Shown here piece after piece: positions 17,485 to 23,835 of a stretch of DNA of 63,578 nucleotides. The notes beneath the pieces were generated by a model, which saw nothing but the letters and a program-made list of their open reading frames with translations, was not told where the DNA came from and searched no databases. The first letter of the stretch is position 1, and each line of letters begins with the position of its first letter. This stretch comes from HGM04593 sp045613945 (lineage in GTDB: Bacteria; Bacteroidota; Bacteroidia; Bacteroidales; Bacteroidaceae). The position numbers and the translations under genes are program-made. The stretch spans positions 1 to 63,578 of the forward strand of contig JAZLBZ010000049.1 of the NCBI GenBank assembly GCA_045613945.1, read 5' to 3'.

Positions 17485-19647
17485 ATGAAACATATAAAAA
17501 CTTTGAAAGGGCTATTGTTAAGCCTATTACTAGTTTGTGTGGGCAATGTTTCTGCTCATGATTTTGAGGTTGATGGGATATATTATAAGATTTTATCCGA
17601 AACTGACAAAACTGTTGAAGTTACTTATAAAGGAAGTTCTGATAGTGAATATTCAAATGAATACATTGGTAATGTGGTGATACCAACAACTGTAACTAAA
17701 TCTGCAACAACAAATTCAATTGTTATTAATTCATATAATGCTTGGACTTCTACTAACAAAAGCCATAGTACAACATCGCAAACGAATTATACACTAAATG
17801 TTGATGCTGGCAACATACTTAAATTTGATTGGTCTGTAAGCAGTGAAAGTAATTATGATTGGTTAATAATTACACTTGATGGAGTCGAAATCATTAAAAA
17901 GAGCGGAACCCAGTCCGGTAGTTATGAAAAGACATTTGATTCAACAGGTTCCCACTCTCTTGCTATAAGATATACTAAGGATGGTTCTCAATCCAAGGGA
18001 AATGATGAGGGGAAAATTTACAACATAACTTTAAATAATGTGGTAAGTACTACTAACGGAATCACTTATCGAGTTACAGCCATTGGAGATTGGGCGTTTT
18101 ATAATTGCAGCGGTATTACAAGCGTTGAAATTCCTGGCAGTGTTATGGATTTAGGTAAAATGGCATTTGCATATTGTACTTCACTCAAAGAAGTTATTAT
18201 TAAAGATGCCACAGAAGCGTTAAATTATAAATATGATCAAACAAACTTGGGCTACTTTTTTAAAGATTCCCCAATAGAGTATATGTACATTGGTCGTGAT
18301 TTGGAAAATTGTCCATTTAATTACTATTACGGTCAATGGAGAAAAACCTTGAAGACAGTTGTTTTTGGTAGTGGCGTGACGACTATTTCAAATTCTTTTT
18401 TTGACACTTGTTCAAAGTTATCGTCAGTAACGTTTTCCAATAGCGTAAAAAATATTGGTATAAATGCATTCTTTGAATGTAATAATATCACAAATATAGT
18501 ATTTCCTAATAGTTTGGTTTCAATTGGAGCTTGTGCGTTTGAGGGTTGTGCAATAGCGAATATAACAATTCCTAAAAATGTTACTCAAATAGGAAGGCGG
18601 GCATTTGGTAAAAGCAAATATATTGAAAGTATTTTAGTAGAGTCTGGTAATTCTGTATATGATAGTCGTTCTAATTGTAATGCAATAATAGAAACATCTA
18701 CCAATACGCTTATAAGTGGCTGCAAAAATACAAAAATACCAAATAGCGTTACAAGTATCGGAGATTGCGCGTTTCATGTTTGTACGACACTTACGGATAT
18801 TGAGATCCCAAATAGTGTTGTAAGTATTGGCGAAAGCGCATTTACAACCTGTACCGGTATTACAAATGTTATAATTCCAAGTAGCGCAACAAGCATTGGA
18901 GATTATGCGTTCCAAAATTGTCAAAACCTTAATGATATTAAATGTAACGGTAATCCATCATTTGGAGAATATGCAATCCCATCAACAGCAAAGTGCCACC
19001 TGATACTTGATGACAGCAATGCTACTGATTTTGACATAACAAACGCCAATACTTACGCTGATGTGAGTTATTCACGTACCATTACAGAGGGTAAATTTGG
19101 AACAATCATTCTGCCTTTTGCCCCTAATGCGGCAAGCCTTGAAAACTATGCATTCTTTAAACTAGCAGAGTGTGGTGATGGTTATATGAAGTTTGAAGAG
19201 GTTACTATTCCTGTTGCAAATACTCCATATATTTATACTCTGCGCGAGGGGAAAGAGAATGTTGCAATAGCCGGTGGTGAAACAACAATTTCCTCAACAG
19301 TAGAAACTCCTGTTGTTGATGGTTGGCAAACAATCGGTTCATTTACAAATCAAGCATTAGACACGAGCGATGGCAACTATTATGCTTTTTCACCTTCCAA
19401 AAACGAAATAAACAAGATAACAAAGAAATTAACCGTATTGCCATACCGCGCATATTTCAAGAGCGACAATGCTTCAAAGTCTGCATTCAGTGTATATATA
19501 AGCGGAACAACTAGCGTTAAAGAGGTTTTGTCAAGTGAAATTGATGGCTTTGAAACCGAGGTCGTTTATGATTTGAGCGGTCGTAAAATTCTTGACCCAA
19601 TAAGAGGTGGCATTTACATTATAAATGGTAAAAAAGTAAAATTTTAA
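17485..19647 (+). CDS. BspA-like leucine-rich-repeat surface protein
   Basis: The 720-residue protein has a signal peptide (MKHIKTLKGLLLSLLLVCVGNVSA), a beta-sandwich-like N-terminal part with a repeated Thr/Ser-rich strand region, then about ten LRR_5/BspA units of the form SIGDYAFxxCxxLTxIxIPNSV (roughly residues 190-500). A non-repeat region follows, and the C-terminal tail is YDLSGRKILDP...GGIYIINGKKVKF, the sorting-like motif shared with other secreted proteins in this window. BspA proteins bind fibronectin, fibrinogen or other bacteria. Codon use is markedly AT-rich (AAT, ATT, AAA, GTT) compared with GC-ending codons in the propeller operon and recA, which suggests recent acquisition or a different evolutionary history. 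A 50-codon peptide gene follows 4 nt later. Confidence 0.9.
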   Translation: MKHIKTLKGLLLSLLLVCVGNVSAHDFEVDGIYYKILSETDKTVEVTYKGSSDSEYSNEYIGNVVIPTTVTKSATTNSIVINSYNAWTSTNKSHSTTSQTNYTLNVDAGNILKFDWSVSSESNYDWLIITLDGVEIIKKSGTQSGSYEKTFDSTGSHSLAIRYTKDGSQSKGNDEGKIYNITLNNVVSTTNGITYRVTAIGDWAFYNCSGITSVEIPGSVMDLGKMAFAYCTSLKEVIIKDATEALNYKYDQTNLGYFFKDSPIEYMYIGRDLENCPFNYYYGQWRKTLKTVVFGSGVTTISNSFFDTCSKLSSVTFSNSVKNIGINAFFECNNITNIVFPNSLVSIGACAFEGCAIANITIPKNVTQIGRRAFGKSKYIESILVESGNSVYDSRSNCNAIIETSTNTLISGCKNTKIPNSVTSIGDCAFHVCTTLTDIEIPNSVVSIGESAFTTCTGITNVIIPSSATSIGDYAFQNCQNLNDIKCNGNPSFGEYAIPSTAKCHLILDDSNATDFDITNANTYADVSYSRTITEGKFGTIILPFAPNAASLENYAFFKLAECGDGYMKFEEVTIPVANTPYIYTLREGKENVAIAGGETTISSTVETPVVDGWQTIGSFTNQALDTSDGNYYAFSPSKNEINKITKKLTVLPYRAYFKSDNASKSAFSVYISGTTSVKEVLSSEIDGFETEVVYDLSGRKILDPIRGGIYIINGKKVKF

Positions 19648-19651
19648 GAAC

Positions 19652-19804
19652 ATGAAGAAAATATATACAGAACCTACAATAACAGAGACAATAGTAGTTA
19701 CAAATGAGATGATAGCAACCTCTATTCCAGTTGGTGAGGATGTTGAAAGTGGCGTTACCGGAGCAAATCAACATCGTGGAGAATGGGGTAATTTGTGGAA
19801 ATAA
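19652..19804 (+). CDS. Small 50-residue peptide of a Trp-ending family (copy 1)
   Basis: The predicted peptide begins MKKIYTEPTITETIVVTNEM, has a Gly/Val-rich middle and ends HRGEWGNLWK. It starts 4 nt after the BspA-like stop and is followed by a good terminator at 19851-19878, so it is the last gene of that transcript. It resembles the 52-residue product at 51303-51461: both have a basic start with Y and PT near residues 4-9, a hydrophobic stretch near 14-25, then a Gly-containing segment and an ending of HR(G/N)(E/D)W(G/E)N(L/I)W. There is no signal peptide or known domain. Its position beside a secreted protein suggests a role linked to it, or a precursor peptide; the function is unknown. 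Confidence 0.7.
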   Translation: MKKIYTEPTITETIVVTNEMIATSIPVGEDVESGVTGANQHRGEWGNLWK

Positions 19805-19850
19805 AGTTATACCCCTCGTTTTTTACGCCCCCTTGTGGCGGGTTTTACAT

Positions 19851-19878
19851 AGAGTGCATTTAGGTGCACTCTATTTTT
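19851..19878 (+). terminator. Rho-independent terminator after the BspA-like operon
   Basis: AGAGTGCA/TGCACTCT forms an 8-bp stem with a 6-nt loop, followed by ATTTTT. Confidence 0.85.
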
Positions 19879-19897
19879 ACTTTAATAACTTTTCCTT

Positions 19898-19905
19898 ATC
19901 TTCGC
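19898..19905 (+). promoter_or_regulatory. Possible -7 box close to the epimerase start
   Basis: TATCTTCG differs by one base from TAnnTTTG and would place the transcript start almost at the ATG at 19909, giving a very short or absent leader. No clear -33 element is seen. Confidence 0.35.
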
Positions 19906-19908
19906 ACT

Positions 19909-20772
19909 ATGAAAAAGATTCTTATTACCGGTGCGAGTGGTTTTGTGGGCAGTCGTGTTGTTGCGCGGTGGCGCAATGAGTATGCCGTGCTTGCTCCAAC
20001 GCATGCCGAACTTGATATTACTGACCGTGAGTCGGTGAATGGTTTTTTTATGCAGCATACTCCCGATGTAGTGGTGCATCTTGCTGCGTTGTCGAACACC
20101 GGTTATTGCGAGCAGAACCCCGAGGAGAGTTACCTTGTGAATGTGGAGGGTGCTGCGAACATTGCGCGTGCAGCGGCTCTTTGTCGGGCAAAGTTGATAT
20201 TCTTCTCAAGTGACCAGGTGTATAACGGCAACCTCGAGAGTGGTTTGCTCGGTGAGGATGTGCCTGTTGCGCCCGAGAATGTATATGGCCGTCATAAACT
20301 TGAGGCCGAGGAGCGTGTGCTCTATTTCAACCCAAACACAGTGGTGCTGCGTGCTACATGGATGTATGACCGTGAGCGCGAGGACATGCCGTCGCATGCA
20401 AACTTTGTGCTGAATATTGCAAAGGCAATAAAGGAACGCACGCCAATTGTATTCCCAGTGCGTGAATATCGCGGTATAACGTGGGTGCGCGAGGTGGTGG
20501 AGTTCCTGCCACTGACATTCAATCTGCCATCGGGCATATATAACTATGGTGCAGAGAATGACACGAACACATACGAGGTTGCATGCTGTTATTGCGAGAT
20601 GCTTGCTGGCTTGCAGTCGGGGGCTCTGCTCTTCCCCGATTACGACCGCTACCCGGCACACGAGCGCAATCTTTCAATCTCCACCGACAAGATTTTCCGC
20701 GCATCGGGCGGTGCAATATGTTTCAGCAAAACGCTTGATGGTTTGAGAATTTTCCAAGATATAGATATGTAG
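19909..20772 (+). CDS. NAD-dependent epimerase / dTDP-4-dehydrorhamnose reductase (RmlD)-like protein
   Basis: The 287-residue short-chain dehydrogenase has the nucleotide motif GASGFVG at 8-14, VVVHLAALSNTGYCEQNP, FFSSDQVYNG and the catalytic YxxxK in VYGRHKLEAEE. This is the RmlD/extended-SDR layout seen in nucleotide-sugar biosynthesis. An upstream in-frame ATG exists at 19864, but it overlaps the preceding terminator; MKKILITGASGFVG is the typical start, so 19909 is chosen. The gene lies 26 nt before the TIR-PDZ gene on the same strand and may share its transcript. It is not inside an obvious polysaccharide cluster, so the substrate is unknown. The enzyme is cytoplasmic. Confidence 0.85.
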   Translation: MKKILITGASGFVGSRVVARWRNEYAVLAPTHAELDITDRESVNGFFMQHTPDVVVHLAALSNTGYCEQNPEESYLVNVEGAANIARAAALCRAKLIFFSSDQVYNGNLESGLLGEDVPVAPENVYGRHKLEAEERVLYFNPNTVVLRATWMYDREREDMPSHANFVLNIAKAIKERTPIVFPVREYRGITWVREVVEFLPLTFNLPSGIYNYGAENDTNTYEVACCYCEMLAGLQSGALLFPDYDRYPAHERNLSISTDKIFRASGGAICFSKTLDGLRIFQDIDM

Positions 20773-20798
20773 ATTAATATTTTATTACAGTACTATTT

Positions 20799-22634
20799 AT
20801 GAAGGCAAAGAAATATGATATTTTTATCAGTTATAGACGTAGTTCCTATGACACAGCCAATTTGATTGCAACGCGTTTGAGAGGTGTCGGTTATTCGGTA
20901 TTCTTCGATATGGAAACCTTGCGTTCGGGAAAATTCAATGAACAGTTGTATAATGTCATTGAAAATTGTACCGATTTTCTTTTGGTGCTTCCGCCCGGTG
21001 CTCTTGACCGTTGTGTAAATGAAAATGATTGGGTGCGTTTGGAGGTGCAGCATGCAATGCAGCACAACAAGAATATTGTCCCGGTGATGCTAAATGGCTT
21101 TAAATGGCCATCGGAAATGCCGAAAGGCCTTGAAGAACTGTGCTACTACAATGCTTTGACAGCCTCTTCTGTTGAGTATTTCGACCTCTCAATGGAACGA
21201 TTGCAGAAAAACTATTTGAACAGTAAGCCTCATTTCATGTACCACAAGTATGCAAAAGTTGCATTGGTATTTATTGTATCGTTCTCTTTGCTTATAGGTT
21301 TGCTTTGGGGTGTTTTCAGATATTTGTCGCGTGATGTTTGTACAACTTTTGCTACAGAACTTGTTTCCGAGGCTTGTGCTGTTCATATGATTGCCGATGA
21401 GTATCATAGGCTCGAACAGGAGTGGAATACTTTTGAAAATGCATACAATTATGGCGCACCTTCGGTGAAACTTGAGGAGATGAGAACCCGTTTGTTGGAG
21501 AAGATTAATGTGTCCGAGACTTTTATACTAGACTATTGGAAAAACTCTGGTATAGATTCAGTCCCGACACAAATTGGAGCATATCACTCGTTCTTGCTTT
21601 ATATTAACGGGGTGGATGCAAAGGATATCGCATACTCGGCACCGTTTGCCACTACATATTTGACACGCTTCTTGGACGATGTGGCTACATTGCGCACTGC
21701 CGTCAGTGCACCTTACGAACTTACCAATCGTTTTGTAAGAACAAACTTTGCAATACAGAAACATTTTGTCAATGTTTACTATGCCGAGGTTTTGAATACA
21801 TTGTCTGAATTCTCGGAGAATTCACTAAAGGCATTCAATGATGTGTCGCCTATGTGGCAGCATTTCCCCACCCATTACGAATTTGGTCGCGACGATGAGT
21901 ATTATGAACAAATAGCGAAAAAAGAGCAGGCACAGGCCGAGAATCTGCAGTCTGAATTCTCGGCGGAGTTGAACAAACTCGATGCTAATATGGAGGACTT
22001 TGCCCGTGATAATAATACCCCTGGTGCAATGAATGACATAATGAAGAGATTGGACCAGAGTTTGAATGATACTTTCAATGGGATGAAAGAGGAGAGTGTG
22101 TTTGCTCCCGGTGACAATCAGTATGCGAAATTCTTAAAGTCGGTCTATCTTGGAAGTTTCATTTCATCGGTTAGGGAATGGCAATATCAATTGTATGACG
22201 ATGGTTATAACTTCAGATTCTCATTAACTTCAGATTCTGTCTGTGCTGAGACAGTTCGCCGGCTCGACGCTTACGAGAGGGAATTCCCCGATAGTCATGA
22301 ATATGTCTTGTCGTTGAAAGCATTCTTCAAGGCTGTGGCAAAGGGGAAATGTGAGTATGCCGGTGTTCTCATTTATGCATTCCGCGAGGGCTTTACACAT
22401 CCCAATTTGAAGGTCGGTGATATTTTGGTTGAGTATGATGGCATTGTTGTAAAAACGATAGAGGAGTTGGCCAAAGTGTATAACGCTAAAAACAATGCAT
22501 CCTTTACTGTTTTAAGATTGACCAATGATGTACTTAAACCGGTGTATATATCCAAGTTGGAGTATGTCGATGAAACTTCTTTCTTGGATTTTGTTTTTGA
22601 TGTGGATGTGCCTTTGGAAGAGACCGAGGAGTAA
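20799..22634 (+). CDS. TIR domain - transmembrane - extracytoplasmic region - PDZ-like protein
   Basis: The 611-residue protein begins with a TIR domain (about 5-135): YDIFISYRRSSYDTANLIATR, GYSVFFDMETLRSGKF, TDFLLVLPPGALDRC and DWVRLEVQHAMQH, where Glu82 sits where TIR NADases have their catalytic glutamate. One transmembrane helix spans about 154-174. A long, mostly helical region follows (about 180-515), with a charged coiled-coil-like part near 365-435. Residues about 521-589 read as a PDZ domain (AGVLIYAFREG, LKVGDILVEYDG, TIEELAKVY). The predicted topology is TIR in the cytoplasm and PDZ outside. The gene ends at a 26-bp perfect palindrome. No partner effector or sensor gene is adjacent; the epimerase is 26 nt upstream. 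A self-contained envelope-sensing defence or stress protein is an inference. Confidence 0.85.
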   Translation: MKAKKYDIFISYRRSSYDTANLIATRLRGVGYSVFFDMETLRSGKFNEQLYNVIENCTDFLLVLPPGALDRCVNENDWVRLEVQHAMQHNKNIVPVMLNGFKWPSEMPKGLEELCYYNALTASSVEYFDLSMERLQKNYLNSKPHFMYHKYAKVALVFIVSFSLLIGLLWGVFRYLSRDVCTTFATELVSEACAVHMIADEYHRLEQEWNTFENAYNYGAPSVKLEEMRTRLLEKINVSETFILDYWKNSGIDSVPTQIGAYHSFLLYINGVDAKDIAYSAPFATTYLTRFLDDVATLRTAVSAPYELTNRFVRTNFAIQKHFVNVYYAEVLNTLSEFSENSLKAFNDVSPMWQHFPTHYEFGRDDEYYEQIAKKEQAQAENLQSEFSAELNKLDANMEDFARDNNTPGAMNDIMKRLDQSLNDTFNGMKEESVFAPGDNQYAKFLKSVYLGSFISSVREWQYQLYDDGYNFRFSLTSDSVCAETVRRLDAYEREFPDSHEYVLSLKAFFKAVAKGKCEYAGVLIYAFREGFTHPNLKVGDILVEYDGIVVKTIEELAKVYNAKNNASFTVLRLTNDVLKPVYISKLEYVDETSFLDFVFDVDVPLEETEE

Positions 22635-22689
22635 TCCCAAAAGAGAAGAGTAGCCACGTTACCACGTGGCTACTCTTCTCTTTTGGGAT
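22634..22689. terminator. 26-bp perfect inverted repeat between convergent TIR and DUF4250 genes
   Basis: The arms at 22634-22659 and 22664-22689 are exact complements around a 4-nt TACC loop, and the palindrome begins inside the TIR stop codon. It separates two convergent genes and is best explained as a bidirectional terminator, though there is no T-run beyond the stem. Confidence 0.8.
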
Positions 22690-22698
22690 ATTTGCTTG

Positions 22699-22875
22699 TT
22701 ACCAGAACTTGTTATGCTCTGCACTGTATTCAAATCCCACAGCGCGGAGTTTTTCTTCCAGTTCTGCGCGGTCGACATCAAGGTCTGCGCAGAGTTCGTC
22801 GAGCGACGCATAGCGGTCGCGCAAGTACATGTTCACTGTGCTGAACAGCATCATTGGGTCATTGGGAAGTTCCAT
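22699..22875 (-). CDS. Small DUF4250-family protein
   Basis: The predicted 58-residue protein begins MELPNDPMMLFSTVNMYLRD and continues with YASLDELCADLDVD, RAELEEKLRAVGFEY and HNKFW. The LPNDPxMLxSxVNxxLRD...SLDELC...YxxExNxFx pattern is that of DUF4250, a small, widely conserved bacterial family of unknown function with a helix-turn-helix-like look. It is cytoplasmic and not embedded in another gene. Its stop lies 10 nt from the 26-bp palindrome that follows the TIR gene. The start is fixed by the conserved N-terminus. It probably lies in the same minus-strand run as the two small envelope proteins upstream. Confidence 0.85.
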   Translation of the reverse strand: MELPNDPMMLFSTVNMYLRDRYASLDELCADLDVDRAELEEKLRAVGFEYSAEHNKFW

Positions 22876-22891
22876 ATACCGTTGCTTGCAG

Positions 22892-23257
22892 TTATTCTTC
22901 GATCATGCTGCCCATTGCATTGAAAAATCCTTCAATGCTGCCACCAAGTTCATCGGTAAATTCTTCAATGTCCTTGCCCCAACCCTTTATGGCGTATTTT
23001 GTCATGTATCCACTGATGCGGCCTTTCTGGCGTCCAAACTCTTTCAGTTCTTCTTTTGTGTACTTGCTCTCTTTAAATTCAGTCTCAAGTTCCTCGCATT
23101 TCTTGGTGACTATTTCCCAATCCTCGTCTGTGTATGACTCATAGTTCAGTTCTACTTCGTCTGCTAAATTCTTGAGTTTTTCAACCGGGGATGCGCAGCC
23201 GGTAAACAATATAACCGAGGCTAAAATGAATAGTGTGGTTAAAAGACATTTTTTCAT
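22892..23257 (-). CDS. Small lipoprotein, DUF6565-like (paralogue 1)
   Basis: The 121-residue product from the ATG at 23257 begins MKKCLLTTLFILASVILFTGC, a lipoprotein signal with lipobox FTGC. The longer frame from 23287 adds 10 polar residues before the signal and is unlikely. The mature part is helical and acidic, with ASPVEKLKNLADEVE, YTDEDWE, YTKEELKEFGRQKGRI, GYMTK and an ending of LGGSIEGFFNAMGSMIEE. It is paralogous to the next upstream gene (23277-23633), which is 19 nt away. The pattern resembles the DUF6565 family of Bacteroidales; the function is not known. Confidence 0.75.
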   Translation of the reverse strand: MKKCLLTTLFILASVILFTGCASPVEKLKNLADEVELNYESYTDEDWEIVTKKCEELETEFKESKYTKEELKEFGRQKGRISGYMTKYAIKGWGKDIEEFTDELGGSIEGFFNAMGSMIEE

Positions 23258-23276
23258 GTTTCTGTTAGTTTTATTG

Positions 23277-23633
23277 TTAATCTTCAATCATGTTCTCAAT
23301 TGATTCAAAGAATCCTTCTATGCCTCCTCCTAACTCATTGGCAAAATCTTCCATTTTTTTACCCCATTTGTTCAAAGTTTTCTTGGTCATATAACCCTTG
23401 ATGCGGCCTTTCTGACGTCCAAACTCCTTGAGTTCCTCTTTGGTGCATTCATCTTCCTCAAACTCAGCTTTGATTTTGGCATATTCTTTGGCAATCTTTT
23501 CCCAATCCTCATCGGTGTAGGACTTATGGTTTTTCTCAACCTTGTCGGCCAATTTTGTCAGTTTCTCGACAGGCCCGGCAAATATGGTTGCCGACGCGAA
23601 GAGAAAAGTGATGATAAAAAGTAATTTCTTCAT
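23277..23633 (-). CDS. Small secreted protein, DUF6565-like (paralogue 2)
   Basis: The 118-residue product from the ATG at 23633 begins with a signal peptide (MKKLLFIITFLFASATIFAG) that has no lipobox cysteine, unlike its tandem paralogue. Shared segments are GPVEKLTKLADKVEKN, SYTDEDWEKI, CTKEELKEFGRQKGRIKG, YMTKK and LGGGIEGFFESIENMIED. The upstream frame to 23684 adds 17 residues before the signal and is rejected. The pair therefore offers one lipid-anchored and one soluble or cleaved version of the same helical domain. The function is unknown; an envelope-localised pair is inferred. Confidence 0.75.
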   Translation of the reverse strand: MKKLLFIITFLFASATIFAGPVEKLTKLADKVEKNHKSYTDEDWEKIAKEYAKIKAEFEEDECTKEELKEFGRQKGRIKGYMTKKTLNKWGKKMEDFANELGGGIEGFFESIENMIED

Positions 23634-23783
23634 GTCTATCTGTTTTTTTTGTTTGTTATGTGTGGTGTGTATGCGAGTGGTCAAATACCCGCGTCTACCG
23701 CAAATGTAGGCAAAAGTAACTGAAACGCAAAATCAGGAGTGAAAAATGTGCGAATACAAGAAATTTAAACAACTTATAAAAAA

Positions 23784-23811
23784 CAGTCGGCGGCCGCTGG
23801 GCCGCCGACTG
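23784..23811 (-). terminator. Rho-independent terminator of dnaK
   Basis: A 12-bp GC-rich perfect stem (CAGTCGGCGGCC and its complement) with a GCTG loop. On the minus strand it is followed by TTTTTTATAAG. Confidence 0.92.
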
Positions 23812-23835
23812 AACTTATAAATCGTTAAAGTGGTT

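Noticed and set aside
19864..19908. Upstream start of the epimerase
   Set aside because: The extra 15 residues overlap the preceding terminator and precede the canonical MKKILITGASGFVG start.
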